Source of the DNA: Phycisphaerales bacterium
GTDB taxonomy: Bacteria > Planctomycetota > Phycisphaerae > Phycisphaerales > SM1A02
Length of the DNA stretch: 64,000 nucleotides
Direction: 5' to 3'
Assembly: GCA_030749435.1 (NCBI GenBank)
Contig: JASMKH010000003.1
Coordinates: forward strand, 1 to 64,000
This document shows, piece after piece, positions 16,704-26,297 of the stretch. Below the pieces are notes generated by a model. That model was not told the origin of the DNA. It worked only from the letters and a program-made list of their open reading frames with translations, and searched no databases. Numbering within the stretch: position 1 is the first letter of the stretch; the number at the start of each line of letters is the position of its first letter. The position numbers and the translations under genes were made by a program.

Positions 16704-16745
16704 TGCCCCGAGGCGCGTCTGGCCCAATGAGGGCCTCTCGGGGCA
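16704..16745. other. Nested hairpin in the intergenic region
   Basis: TGCCCCGAG (16704-16712) pairs with CTCGGGGCA (16737-16745). Inside it GGCCC AATGA GGGCC forms a second perfect 5-bp stem. No gene end on the + strand is adjacent. It may be a further terminator, or part of a small structured RNA between 16.45 and 16.83 kb, a stretch without a convincing gene. Confidence 0.4.
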
Positions 16746-16775
16746 GAACAGGACGCTGAGCTCCCTTGCACACGG

Positions 16776-16806
16776 ACGGGGCCTGCCGACGGTCGGCGGG
16801 CCCCGT
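16776..16806 (-). terminator. Terminator of the 7TM-HD gene
   Basis: ACGGGGCC and GGCCCCGT form a perfect outer stem, extended by TGCCGAC against GTCGGCG with one mismatch. On the minus strand it begins 30 bases past the stop of the 7TM-HD phosphodiesterase, the expected place for its terminator, though the U-tract is poor. Confidence 0.55.
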
Positions 16807-16835
16807 TCGCTCCGATCCGAGGGCTCAGAAGGGGG

Positions 16836-19163
16836 TCATCCCGCCTCGGCGGCCTCGACCCGCTCCGCATCCTCGTCGGAGGGCTGTGGGTCCTCTTCGC
16901 TCGGATACGCGATCCGCCCATGGTGGATGGCGCCAACTCGTGCCAGGATCGCCTCCTTGACCTTGCTGAGTTCGGCCAGCGTCATTGGGCACTGGTCGAA
17001 TTGCCCGTCGAGCAATCGCTTCCGCGCCAGATCATGGACCAGCCCCTCAATCTGACCGGGCGTTGGATCGGCCATGGCCCGCGTGGCGCTTTCCACGCAG
17101 TCTGAGAGCATGAGAATGGCTGCTTCCTTCGTGCTCGGCTTCGGCCCCGGGTACCGGAACTCGACTTCCTGCGGCGACTCTCTGTCACCGGCCTCCTCGG
17201 CCCGCTGCTTGGCAGCATGGAAGAAGTACTCAACGAGCGTCGTGCCGTGGTGCGACTCGATGAAGTGCGTGATCGCCCTCGGAACGCGGTACTCCCGGGC
17301 CAGTTCGAGGCCGTCCTTGACGTGTCCGATGATCACCAGCAGACTCATTGCCGGGCTCAGATTGTCGTGCCGATTCTCTCCGCCCTTCTGATTCTCGACG
17401 AAGTACTGCGGCTTGTGCATCTTGCCGATGTCGTGGTAGAGCCCGCCGACATACACGAGCAGACCATCGGCGCCGATCGCTTCGGCAGCGGCCTCGGCGA
17501 TGCTGGCGACCTGCAGCGAGTGGTCATAGGTACCCGGGGCACGCTGCTGCAATTCTCGAAGGAGCGGGCGTCTCGGGTCTCGCAACTCGGCGAGGGTCAT
17601 GCCCGTCGTAATGTGAAACACCCGCTCGATGGACGGCAGGATTCCGAGTACCAGGAAGCCAACGCAGAGCGCGACGCCCGCCGCCTGAGCAGCGTCCCCG
17701 AGCACCTGCAGCCAGGCCACGGAGAGGTCGGGCACTTCCACCATGGCAAGAACAACGGCGCCAGCGGCAGACACGACCGCTGCGATGCTGGATGCCCTGA
17801 TGAGGCACGCGCGGCTGCGGACCTCATCCAGTTGCGCGATCAGCGTTCCTGCGCCTGCCATGAGCAGCAGGAACCAGCCGAGGGTCTCCTGCAGCGCAAG
17901 CGTGACGATGGCCGCCTGGATGCAGCCCAGTGCGATGGCCAACCGTTGATCGTAGGAGAGCCGGAGGATCATGACCGACAGCAGCAGTGGGCCGAGCGAC
18001 GCGGCCAACGACAGCGCCGGCGCATCGGATGAGATCAACACAGAAATGCTCAGGGACACCGCCACGAGCACACAGATGGCGACCAACCGGAGTGGATTGC
18101 GGGCAATCCGCGTGTAGGTCATGGCGGTAAATGCGGCGAGAAAGACGGACAGCGCGGTGAGCAGAAACAGGATGCCGATTCGGGGAAGCCAGCGAGCCGA
18201 CCACGGAGCCTCCAGCGCGAAGGTGGCAGCCTCGCGAAGCACTTCCTGATGCTGGGCATCGGTAATGATGTCACCCGCGCGATACAGCGTCTCTCCAGCC
18301 TTGTGCTCGATCATCACTGGCTGCACGCCGTTGGCCGCTTCCGTACGAATCGCATCGGTGCGATCGCGATCCAGAAGCAGCGTGGGCCTTCCCTCGGTGG
18401 CGATTCGCGTGGCGACCAGACCCACCACCGACTCGGGGAAGCCGGCCCTTCGTACGATCTCTCTGAGCCGCTGTGGTACGCGGCCCTCCTGGAGATCAGT
18501 GACGTTCAGCGGCTCGCCACGAAGGGGCCTCTCAAACATGCCGTCGTCCAGGCCGAGCGCCCGATTCGTCGCCGCCTGGGTGGAGAAGAGTTGGAATGTC
18601 TCGGGATCGAGAATCGGCGCCTGAATCAGAGAGCGGGACACGAGCGCGCCCGACCACTTCGTCCACCCATCCGTGGGGCCACCCGGACCGGCGAAAGGTC
18701 GTACCGCGGTGAGCGAGGAGTCATCCAGCCTGAACAACTGCTTGAGTTCATCGGCCACATCAGTCAGGGATTCGGTGCCCGCAACCGCAGTGGGAAGGCC
18801 GAGGAGCGATGAATGCAGTCGGTCCAGCGCGGGGGAGTTCGGAACGTAGATGAATGGCGAGGCGGCCCGTGCCTCGTCCCGAAGCGTCTGGGTCGCCGCC
18901 ACGTTTTCCAGCCGGTAGTCCAGCCGAGTCAGTTGGGGCTGTTTGGCAACCATTCCCGGGTACGACCAGACCCGCTCGCGGGCCCAAACCACCAGAATGC
19001 TCAGCGCGATCAGGAATGCGAGGATGATCACCGCTGACCGGACGAACTCGGGCCGCCTGATGGCCTGGCGAATGTCCGCGGCAGGCTTGGGGATGTTCCG
19101 TCGGATCTCCCGTCGCCGCTGCTCGCTCCGTCCTGACATCTTCGGCTTGTTCGAGGTATTCAT
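16836..19163 (-). CDS. 7TM-HD membrane phosphodiesterase (PgpH/YqfF-like)
   Basis: This 775-residue protein has the full architecture of 7TMR-HD proteins. There is one N-terminal transmembrane helix (AVIILAFLIALSILVVW), then an extracytoplasmic 7TMR-HDED region (about 70-300), about seven transmembrane helices (310-480) and a cytoplasmic HD domain. The HD metal ligands are in GTYDHSLQVASIAE, LYHDIGKMHKP (about 570), ESHHGTT and LSDCVESATRA. Family members hydrolyse cyclic di-AMP. The long acidic tail is unusual but unstructured. The ybeY and phoH genes that often accompany it are not adjacent here. Confidence 0.9.
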   Translation of the reverse strand: MNTSNKPKMSGRSEQRRREIRRNIPKPAADIRQAIRRPEFVRSAVIILAFLIALSILVVWARERVWSYPGMVAKQPQLTRLDYRLENVAATQTLRDEARAASPFIYVPNSPALDRLHSSLLGLPTAVAGTESLTDVADELKQLFRLDDSSLTAVRPFAGPGGPTDGWTKWSGALVSRSLIQAPILDPETFQLFSTQAATNRALGLDDGMFERPLRGEPLNVTDLQEGRVPQRLREIVRRAGFPESVVGLVATRIATEGRPTLLLDRDRTDAIRTEAANGVQPVMIEHKAGETLYRAGDIITDAQHQEVLREAATFALEAPWSARWLPRIGILFLLTALSVFLAAFTAMTYTRIARNPLRLVAICVLVAVSLSISVLISSDAPALSLAASLGPLLLSVMILRLSYDQRLAIALGCIQAAIVTLALQETLGWFLLLMAGAGTLIAQLDEVRSRACLIRASSIAAVVSAAGAVVLAMVEVPDLSVAWLQVLGDAAQAAGVALCVGFLVLGILPSIERVFHITTGMTLAELRDPRRPLLRELQQRAPGTYDHSLQVASIAEAAAEAIGADGLLVYVGGLYHDIGKMHKPQYFVENQKGGENRHDNLSPAMSLLVIIGHVKDGLELAREYRVPRAITHFIESHHGTTLVEYFFHAAKQRAEEAGDRESPQEVEFRYPGPKPSTKEAAILMLSDCVESATRAMADPTPGQIEGLVHDLARKRLLDGQFDQCPMTLAELSKVKEAILARVGAIHHGRIAYPSEEDPQPSDEDAERVEAAEAG

Positions 19164-19303
19164 CTCGGGCTGCTCGTCGGCTCAGGGAGATGCAACTCCC
19201 GGTGTGGGAGCGTGCGGTCGGCAGCGGCATGGTACCCCTCTCCGCAACTCGAGCGCGGTAGGCTGTGTGGTTGGCTCACCGGCCCCCTGGAGGTGTGATT
19301 TCA

Positions 19304-19819
19304 ATGCCACTGCCCGGAAGAACACTGTTGCCAGTACTCGCCGCCGCTGTGGTGGGGGGTTGTGTGAAACAGGTCGGCGTGCCGGCTTCGCCCGTCCAGG
19401 CGACGCTTGACGCCCAGCAGGCGGCCGCGGCTCGCAGGGCGATGACGCGGGCGATGCCAGCGGTTGAGATGCCGCCACTTCAGCTTCTTCCGGAAACGGG
19501 CACTCGATGGACCGATCTCGGCAGGGCCGTCCGCTCGGCCGGATCAGACGGGGATGCCTCCGTTCACTATGCGGTTGTCGATGAGCAGATCGGCGACACG
19601 CGGGCCGAGTTTCATGTGAAGACGATTGAAGGCTTTCCCGCAGCCGTCATCGCCACGAGAGACGGAACTGCCATTGAGTTGGCGGTGATCGCCGGACCGT
19701 ATCCCGAACTCGAAGCATCAAAGCAGGCGGCGATGCACATCCAGTCGGCCATCCGCGAAGCGCTTCGAGTCTGGGGCCGCAAGGCGGAACTTCCCGCCCC
19801 GGTCACGTCGCTGCCGTAA
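19304..19819 (+). CDS. Small lipoprotein of unknown function
   Basis: A 171-residue protein starting MPLPGRTLLPVLAAAVVGGC, with a lipobox (VGGC) placing the lipidated Cys at 20. GGAGGTG precedes ATG 19304 at good spacing. The mature domain (about 70-165) alternates strands and helices without a catalytic motif and ends in a helix with the sequence HIQSAIREALRVWGRK. Its 3' end overlaps the convergent gatA by 17 bases. Confidence 0.6.
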   Translation: MPLPGRTLLPVLAAAVVGGCVKQVGVPASPVQATLDAQQAAAARRAMTRAMPAVEMPPLQLLPETGTRWTDLGRAVRSAGSDGDASVHYAVVDEQIGDTRAEFHVKTIEGFPAAVIATRDGTAIELAVIAGPYPELEASKQAAMHIQSAIREALRVWGRKAELPAPVTSLP

Positions 19820-21284
19820 GCGGAGGCTGCGCGGTGTGGTGGGCAGTGGCGATCTGAAAGTGGTGCGCCGCTCGAAGGACCGTATCTTCACCCAGAACCG
19901 GTCCCTGGAGCTGAATGCTCACCGGCAGCGACGAGCCGTCGACATTCGTTGTGCCAGCGGGGATCGCCACGCCGCAGGTTCCGGCGATGTTGGCTGTCAC
20001 TGTGTACTTGTCGCACAGGTACATCGACAGCGGGTCGGAGTGTGCGCCGAATCGGAATGGGGGCGAGGGTACGGTCGGGCCGAGAATGACATCGACCTGG
20101 GTGAAGAGGCGTGCGTACTCATCGTGGATCAGACGCCGCACTTTGAGCGCTCTGGTGTAGTAGGCGTCGTAGTAGCCGGCGCTCAGCACATAGGTGCCGA
20201 GCATGATTCGCCTGCGAACCTCCATCCCCAGTCCCTCACTCCTGCTGGCCGAGTAGGTCTGCTCGAGATCCGCGTCAGCCCCCGCCGCCCGCCGACCGTA
20301 TCGAATACCGTCAAATCTGGCGAGGTTGCTTGAGGCCTCGGCCGGTCCCAGGACGCAGTAGCAGGCGACTCCAAGATCGGTTGTCTCAAGGTGAACCGTC
20401 GATACATCGCATCCAAGGCTTCGATACACATCGGCGGCGTTCTGCACCGCAGCGTTGATGGCCGCGTCGTTGTTGTCGGACAGGTGCTCCTGGGGAATGC
20501 CGATTCGCAGCCCATCAAGTGGTCGCTCAATTGCATCCATCCCACCCGGGGCCTCGGAAGCCGCAGACGTATCGTCGTGCGGGTCCTCGCCCGCCAGAAC
20601 CTGCAGCAGCAGTGCTGCGTCCGCAGCGTCACGCGTGAACGGCCCGATCTGGTCCATGCTCGGCGCAAACGACACGAGTCCCCATCGGCTGACGCGACCG
20701 CCGGTTGGTTTCAGTCCGGTGACTCCGCAGAATGCCGCAGGTTGTCTGATGGAGCCGCCGGTGTCGCTTCCCAAGGCGCAGGGGACGAGCCCCGCGGCGA
20801 CGGCGGCAGCGCTGCCCCCAGAGGATCCGCCGGGCACGTACTCGGGGTCCCACGGATTTCGCACGACGCCGAATGCGCAGTGTTCGGTCGATGAACCCAT
20901 CGCGAACTCGTCGCACCGGGTTCGACCAAGCAGGACGGCCCCTGCGGCGGTGAGCCGACGGGTCACCGTGGCGTCATAGGGACTGATGAAGTTCTCCAGG
21001 ATCCTCGAGCCGCACGTCGCCGGCGCTCCGGCGACCATGATGTTGTCCTTGAGCGCGACGGGTACGCCAGCCAGCGGTCCCGGATCTTCGCCGCGGGCGA
21101 TCAGGGCGTCGATGCGCGCCGCCATGGAGCGAGCGGTCTCTGCGCGGACATCCTGAAAACAGCCCAGGTGCGCGTCCAGTGCGGCGATGCGGCCCAGATA
21201 GTGTTCGGCGACGTCGACGGCGGATACGCCACCGGAACGCACCGCAGCGGCGATTTCGCGGGCCGTCTCGGGAATCGTGCTCAT
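19803..21284 (-). CDS. gatA: Asp/Glu-tRNA amidotransferase subunit A
   Basis: A 493-residue amidase-signature enzyme that releases ammonia from glutamine for transamidation of Glu-tRNA(Gln) and/or Asp-tRNA(Asn). The catalytic Ser-cisSer-Lys triad is visible as K79 (VALKDN), S154 (PGGSSGGSAA) and S178 (GSDTGGSIRQ). The numbers match characterised GatA proteins exactly. It is translationally coupled to gatC upstream (ATGA overlap, 4 bases). gatB, the tRNA-binding subunit, is not in this window, so the complex is encoded at split loci. Confidence 0.96.
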   Translation of the reverse strand: MSTIPETAREIAAAVRSGGVSAVDVAEHYLGRIAALDAHLGCFQDVRAETARSMAARIDALIARGEDPGPLAGVPVALKDNIMVAGAPATCGSRILENFISPYDATVTRRLTAAGAVLLGRTRCDEFAMGSSTEHCAFGVVRNPWDPEYVPGGSSGGSAAAVAAGLVPCALGSDTGGSIRQPAAFCGVTGLKPTGGRVSRWGLVSFAPSMDQIGPFTRDAADAALLLQVLAGEDPHDDTSAASEAPGGMDAIERPLDGLRIGIPQEHLSDNNDAAINAAVQNAADVYRSLGCDVSTVHLETTDLGVACYCVLGPAEASSNLARFDGIRYGRRAAGADADLEQTYSASRSEGLGMEVRRRIMLGTYVLSAGYYDAYYTRALKVRRLIHDEYARLFTQVDVILGPTVPSPPFRFGAHSDPLSMYLCDKYTVTANIAGTCGVAIPAGTTNVDGSSLPVSIQLQGPVLGEDTVLRAAHHFQIATAHHTAQPPLTAAT

Positions 21285-21595
21285 CCGCCGCCTCCGCCGT
21301 CGAGCACTCGGGGGACCGAGATGAAGTCACCTTCCGTGGATGGGGCGATTCCAAGGACCTCGGAAGCCGGCAGCGGGTCCGTGGGTTCATCCGTGTGAAG
21401 ACGCGAACAGTGCCCGTGCGGCGAGGTCATCGGCTCGACGCCCGTGACGTCGACCTCCGCCAACAAGTCGACGTGACGCAGAATGGCCTGCAGGTCACGC
21501 TCGAGTCCGATCAATGCTTCGTCGGTAAGCCTCAGGCGGGCAAGTGCCGCCACATGCCGGACTTGCTGCTGGTCGAGTGGTTGGTTGGTGTTCAT
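21281..21595 (-). CDS. gatC: Asp/Glu-tRNA amidotransferase subunit C
   Basis: A 104-residue protein with the GatC pattern: VRHVAALARLRLTDEAL at the N-terminus and MTSPHGHCSRLHTDEPTD plus APSTEGDFISVPRVL at the end. It stabilises GatA in the GatCAB complex. ATG 21595 is chosen because the helix VRHVAALARL then starts near residue 12, as in other GatC proteins; upstream frame extensions have no similarity. Its stop overlaps the gatA start. It is divergent from ptsI. Confidence 0.93.
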   Translation of the reverse strand: MNTNQPLDQQQVRHVAALARLRLTDEALIGLERDLQAILRHVDLLAEVDVTGVEPMTSPHGHCSRLHTDEPTDPLPASEVLGIAPSTEGDFISVPRVLDGGGGG

Positions 21596-21681
21596 GAGAG
21601 GGCAAGGTATCGTCGGCGTGGCACGCTGCGTGGTCGAACCAACTACAATCTCGGGCCCGCCGTGCAGCAGGGGGCACGCCC

Positions 21682-23433
21682 ATGAAGACGCTCCGCGGCA
21701 TCCCGGTGGCCCCAGGCATCGCCCAGTCCAACGCCTTTGTGTTGGACCAGGCCAGGGAACGTATTGACAGAGATGACGTTGCGGAGTCACGCCGAGCCGA
21801 GGAAGCGGCCGGTCTGGACCGGGCCATCGAGGCGGCAGCCGCCTCGCTTGAGGGCGACCGCCTCCAGGTGGAGCGGGATCTCGGACCCGAAGCGGCTCAG
21901 ATCTTCGATGTGCATCTGGTGTTGCTCCGCGACGCGGCGTTGATCGATCCGGTTCGAACGCGTATTCGGGACGAGGGAGTCACTGCGGCCTTCGCGGTTT
22001 CGGAGGCGTTTCACGGCCTGGCAGATCGCTTTCGGACCCTGGGCAGTCCGGTGTTCCGCGACAAGGCTCGGGACATTCTCGACCTCGAACGCCGGATTCT
22101 CGACCATCTGCTCGGACGCACCCGTGAGCGGCTTGAGAAGGTCGTCGACCCCGTGGTGCTGCTGGCGCATGAGTTGACCCCGGCGGATGCGGCCTCGCTC
22201 TCCGGCGAGAAGGTTGTGGCCATCGTTCTGGAAGCTGGCGGACGGACGGATCACGCATCGATCGTCGCCTCGGCGATCGGCATTCCGGTCGTCGTAGGCT
22301 GTGGTGATGTGCTCGGTGACGTCAATGATGGCGATCAGATCGTTGTTGATGGCACCGAAGGCATCGTCACACTTCAACCCGACGAAGCGACGGCGGCCCG
22401 GTATCGGCGCCGAAAGGAGCAACTCGAGCGATTTCGAGCCTCGGTTGCGCCCGCAGGCGAGACCCGGACCAAGGACGGGACTCACATCGACCTGCTGGGC
22501 AATATCGAGTTTGTTCGGGAGATTGAGGGCCTCCTGGAGGTTGGCGGTGACGGGGTCGGGCTGTACAGAACCGAGTTCACGTATCTCACCAACGTGACCG
22601 AGCCCAGCGAAGATGAACTGTATGAGGCCTACTCAACTGCCCTGCAGCGGCTGGGAACCCGGCCGCTGACGCTGCGAACCCTCGATCTGGGCGCTGATAA
22701 GTACACGCAGGCGCTCGCGATCGAGCCCGAGCGAAACCCGTTCCTGGGGCTTCGAAGTATTCGATACAGCCTGCAGAACCTTCCGATGTTTCGGCGGCAG
22801 TTGCGAGCGATCCTTCGCGCCTCTCCGCACGGCAATCTCCGGGTCATGTTTCCGCTGGTGACCACGGTGGGGGAGTTCCGCCAGGCTCGAATGCTTCTGC
22901 AGGATGTGGCCGACGAACTTCGGGATGAAGGACACGAGGTCTCGCACGACATTCCGGTCGGGATGATGGTGGAGGTGCCCAGCGCCGCCATCATGGCCTC
23001 GACGTTTGCCCGGGTAGCGGACTTCTTCTCGATCGGCACCAATGATCTCATTCAGTACACCGTCGCGGTGGATCGCGGTAATGAGCGGGTGGCGAGCCTC
23101 TACACCGCAGCCAGCCCGGCGGTCCTGCGGCTGGTAAAAACGGTGGTTCGGGCTGCTCAGCGTCGCTCAGTCCCGGTCAGTATTTGTGGGGAATGCGCCG
23201 GTGATATCACGTACACTATGCTCTTATTGGGGCTCGGACTTCGCAGCCTCTCGCTTGTTCCCGCCCAGATCCCCCGAGTCCGTGAATTGGTTCGGCGAGT
23301 GACGATTGAGGAATGCGAGCGATTGGCAAGGCGAATCGGGTCCTTGGATTCCGAGCGTGGGATCCTGAAGGTTCTACGGGATGAACTCATTCGTGTGCTT
23401 CCGGAGATTGATGGCGAGTTGATCGAAGAATGA
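21682..23433 (+). CDS. ptsI: Phosphoenolpyruvate-protein phosphotransferase (PTS enzyme I)
   Basis: A 583-residue protein, normal for EI, which transfers phosphate from PEP to HPr. The phospho-accepting His is H191 in EAGGRTDHASIVASA, the PEP-site arginine is in YRTEFTY, and the C-terminal TIM barrel has FFSIGTNDLIQYTVAVDR and SICGECAGD with the catalytic Cys. No HPr, EII or HPr kinase gene is adjacent, so it may serve a regulatory rather than sugar-uptake PTS; that is inference. ATG 21682 starts directly with the EI signature LRGIPVAPGIA. Confidence 0.94.
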   Translation: MKTLRGIPVAPGIAQSNAFVLDQARERIDRDDVAESRRAEEAAGLDRAIEAAAASLEGDRLQVERDLGPEAAQIFDVHLVLLRDAALIDPVRTRIRDEGVTAAFAVSEAFHGLADRFRTLGSPVFRDKARDILDLERRILDHLLGRTRERLEKVVDPVVLLAHELTPADAASLSGEKVVAIVLEAGGRTDHASIVASAIGIPVVVGCGDVLGDVNDGDQIVVDGTEGIVTLQPDEATAARYRRRKEQLERFRASVAPAGETRTKDGTHIDLLGNIEFVREIEGLLEVGGDGVGLYRTEFTYLTNVTEPSEDELYEAYSTALQRLGTRPLTLRTLDLGADKYTQALAIEPERNPFLGLRSIRYSLQNLPMFRRQLRAILRASPHGNLRVMFPLVTTVGEFRQARMLLQDVADELRDEGHEVSHDIPVGMMVEVPSAAIMASTFARVADFFSIGTNDLIQYTVAVDRGNERVASLYTAASPAVLRLVKTVVRAAQRRSVPVSICGECAGDITYTMLLLGLGLRSLSLVPAQIPRVRELVRRVTIEECERLARRIGSLDSERGILKVLRDELIRVLPEIDGELIEE

Positions 23434-23678
23434 CCTCGCCTCGGATTGACGAAGGCACGACACAGGCAACGCTCGATTGCCGACCGACGCACTGGGCTTC
23501 GCAGGACGGAGCCCCGAGCAACAGAGTCGGAATCGAACAAGGAACAGGACGGCCATGCCGATCTTGCTGAACAGACTCTGGGACATGGCATTCCCCGGCT
23601 TCGTGCCGGCGCGCGGATGCATGATCGCGGGTGGCTCGGCAGGCAGGCGTGGCCGCTCATACACACGAAGGATTACAC

Positions 23679-26297
23679 GTGGCAAAGAAGAAAGACGCGA
23701 AGCAGGATGCTTGCGCGGGCGAGGTCATGCTCGTCAACGATGTGGCAGGGGAGGAGTGCCGAATCGCGATTCTGCGAGACGGCATTCTGGAGGAGTTGTT
23801 TACTGAGCGGGCGGCGACAGCCACCAGCGTCGGCAACATCTATAAGGGGCGAGTCAGCAACGTCGAATCGGCTATTCAGGCCGCGTTCGTCGACTACGGC
23901 CAGGCACAACGAGGGTTTCTGCACATCTCTGATCTTCACCCCCGGTACTTCCCCGGCGGGGACGCTTCGGAGAAGGTCGGCAAGAAGACGTCGCGTCGCG
24001 ATCGCCCGTTGATACAACAGGCGCTCAAGCGTGGTGATGAGATCTTGGTGCAGGTACTCAAGGAGGGGATCGGTACGAAGGGGCCGACGCTCACCGCCTA
24101 CCTGTCGATTCCGGGGCGGCTCATGGTGATGATGCCCTACATGGACAAGGTGGGCGTGACCCGCCGAGTCGAGGACGAAGTCGAACGCAAGGCCATGCGC
24201 AAGGTGCTCGACACGCTTGATCTTCCCGACGACTTCGGGTTCATCCTGCGGACTGCAGGAATGGGTCAGACCAAACGCGAGTTGAAGCGAGACGTCGCCT
24301 ACCTCACTCGAATGTGGAAGGTGATGGAGAAGCGCATCAACAAGACGGGTGTGCCAGCCGAGTTGTACACGGAGTCGGATCTGGTTCTGAGGACCGTTCG
24401 CGATGTGCTCCGCCCGGAGATCAAGGCCATTGTGGTTGACTCAGAAGACGCTGCGGACCGTGTTCGGGCGTTCCTCAACGTCATTGCACCACGCTCCGCG
24501 CCGCCAGTCATCCACTATCACCGCCCCATGCCGCTCTTCCACGCCTTCAATGTGGAGCGGCAGATCGAGACGATTCACGCTCGGGAGGTCGATCTCCCCA
24601 GCGGCGGGAGGTTGGTGATCGATCAGACTGAGGCACTGGTTGCAATCGACGTCAACTCGGGTCGAAGCCGATCCGCAAAGGACAGTGAGACGAACGCATA
24701 TCGCACCAATCTGGAGGCCGTCACTGAAATCGCCAGGCAACTTCGCCTGCGGGATCTCGGCGGGCTCGTGATTCATGATCTCATCGACATGAGGCAGCGT
24801 TCCCGCAGGAAGGAAGTCTTCGAGAAGTTTCGCGACCTGCTCAAGGCGGACCGCGCGAAGACGACCATTCTGCCGATCAGCGACTTCGGCATTCTCGAAA
24901 TGACCCGCCAGCGGATGCGACCGAGTATCCGGATGGCGAATTACGTCGAGTGTCCGGCGTGCAGCGGCCACGGCGAGGTGAAGGCGCCGGACATGGTCGC
25001 GGCGGACGCCGTCAGGGAGATCGGCTATCTGCTTCACTGTGAGGAGACGGCCAAACTGGAGGTGGTCGTATCGCCTCGAGTGGCCTCGGCCCTGCTCTCG
25101 ACGAAGCGGCGGGTCCTGGATCTGATCGAAGATCGCATGGGCAAGCCGGTCGATGTGCGGGTCAGCGAGAGTATCCCGGTGGACCGCGTCGTCTACTACG
25201 CGTACGACGCTCGTGGCACCGATCTTGATCTTGAGAAGCTGACGCCGGGCGAACTGCCCGGGCTGGATGCGTTGATGGCGGAGAGCGACGCCCCCGCGGT
25301 GGCGGAGACTGAGTCTGGCGGAGGGCGAGGTCGATCGCGCCGCCGACGCAAGTCGCCGCCCGCAGACGCAGCCGCCATCGCGCTCTCGGGTGAGTTTCAG
25401 AGGGAATTGGAAGCCCTGGATGCGGAGGCCGAGCGCGAGGAAGAGGCCGAGCGCGGGGAAGAGGCCGAGCAGTCGCAGGAACGTAAGCCCGCGGGACGCA
25501 AGCGACGACGCCGAAACCGCCGCCGCAAGCCCGCGCCGCTCATCGAGTCACCGTCGCGTCTGTACGTTCTGGCCAAGGCGATGGGCGTGACGTCCAAGCA
25601 GATCATCATGCGTTGGGAAGCGTCCGGTGGCGAGAAGAACACGGGATTCCAACTCAACAGCCACATGTCGAGGGTCACGCCCGAACAGGCCTCCACGATT
25701 CAGGCATGGTTTGCCCGCGACGAAGAACCCGCCCCAGTCTCCGACGCGTCCTCGGGCACCGAGCAGGCGGACACCACGGCGCCCAAGAAGCCGCGACGCC
25801 GCCGCCGCCGAGGCGGCAAGTCCTCCAGATCGGGGGCCGATGCGCCGCCGAGCGATGATGCCGCTGAGCCCACGGCCTCGGAGGGCGCGCCCGAGGAGAC
25901 CCCCGCCCCGCGACGCCGTCGATCACGAGGCACTGCCGGGGCCGCAGCCTCCGACGCGGGAGGCGAGCAGGTCGAGTCCACCAAGGAGGAGAAGGCGCCC
26001 TCAAGGAAGAAACGCCGCCGCCGATCAAAGCCCGCCGCTCAGACCGATTCGGTCGTTGAAACCAAGGAAGATGCCGCCGCCAAGCCCGGGAGAAAGAAGC
26101 GTGCTGCCAAGAAGGCCAAGGCCAAGCAGGCCCGGCCCTCAGGCAAGGAGGCACCCTCGGAGTCGAAGCCTGCTGACGACACGGCTGCCGAGCCTGCTCC
26201 GGCCAAGCCGCGACGCAGAACCCTGTATGGAAACCGCCGCAAACTGTCTCCGGGCGAGGCCGAGTCGGCCAGAGCCAGCGAGAGCACGCCAGCGTGA
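23679..26297 (+). CDS. rne: Ribonuclease E/G with IF2N-like element and basic low-complexity tail
   Basis: An 872-residue endoribonuclease. There is an S1-type RNA-binding segment near the start (GNIYKGRVSNVESAIQAAFVDYG), the catalytic magnesium motifs AIDVNSG and VIHDLIDM, and the Zn-link CPACSGHG. After about residue 520 comes an acidic/basic low-complexity region. Embedded at about 624-680 is a compact helical piece (RLYVLAKAMGVTSKQIIMRW...LNSHMSRVTPEQAS) resembling the IF2 N-terminal module. A Lys/Arg/Ala-rich tail follows. The start is GTG 23679 with AAGGA before it. The end overlaps dxr by GTGA. Confidence 0.93.
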   Translation: MAKKKDAKQDACAGEVMLVNDVAGEECRIAILRDGILEELFTERAATATSVGNIYKGRVSNVESAIQAAFVDYGQAQRGFLHISDLHPRYFPGGDASEKVGKKTSRRDRPLIQQALKRGDEILVQVLKEGIGTKGPTLTAYLSIPGRLMVMMPYMDKVGVTRRVEDEVERKAMRKVLDTLDLPDDFGFILRTAGMGQTKRELKRDVAYLTRMWKVMEKRINKTGVPAELYTESDLVLRTVRDVLRPEIKAIVVDSEDAADRVRAFLNVIAPRSAPPVIHYHRPMPLFHAFNVERQIETIHAREVDLPSGGRLVIDQTEALVAIDVNSGRSRSAKDSETNAYRTNLEAVTEIARQLRLRDLGGLVIHDLIDMRQRSRRKEVFEKFRDLLKADRAKTTILPISDFGILEMTRQRMRPSIRMANYVECPACSGHGEVKAPDMVAADAVREIGYLLHCEETAKLEVVVSPRVASALLSTKRRVLDLIEDRMGKPVDVRVSESIPVDRVVYYAYDARGTDLDLEKLTPGELPGLDALMAESDAPAVAETESGGGRGRSRRRRKSPPADAAAIALSGEFQRELEALDAEAEREEEAERGEEAEQSQERKPAGRKRRRRNRRRKPAPLIESPSRLYVLAKAMGVTSKQIIMRWEASGGEKNTGFQLNSHMSRVTPEQASTIQAWFARDEEPAPVSDASSGTEQADTTAPKKPRRRRRRGGKSSRSGADAPPSDDAAEPTASEGAPEETPAPRRRRSRGTAGAAASDAGGEQVESTKEEKAPSRKKRRRRSKPAAQTDSVVETKEDAAAKPGRKKRAAKKAKAKQARPSGKEAPSESKPADDTAAEPAPAKPRRRTLYGNRRKLSPGEAESARASESTPA

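Noticed and set aside
15282-16727. Longer version of the membrane protein starting upstream of 16112
   Set aside because: The extension would be encoded by the repeats and the antisense dockerin remnant; a ribosome site sits right before GTG 16112.
23446-24012. Alternative frame between ptsI and rne
   Set aside because: Arg/Ser-rich shadow of the rne frame, no similarity.
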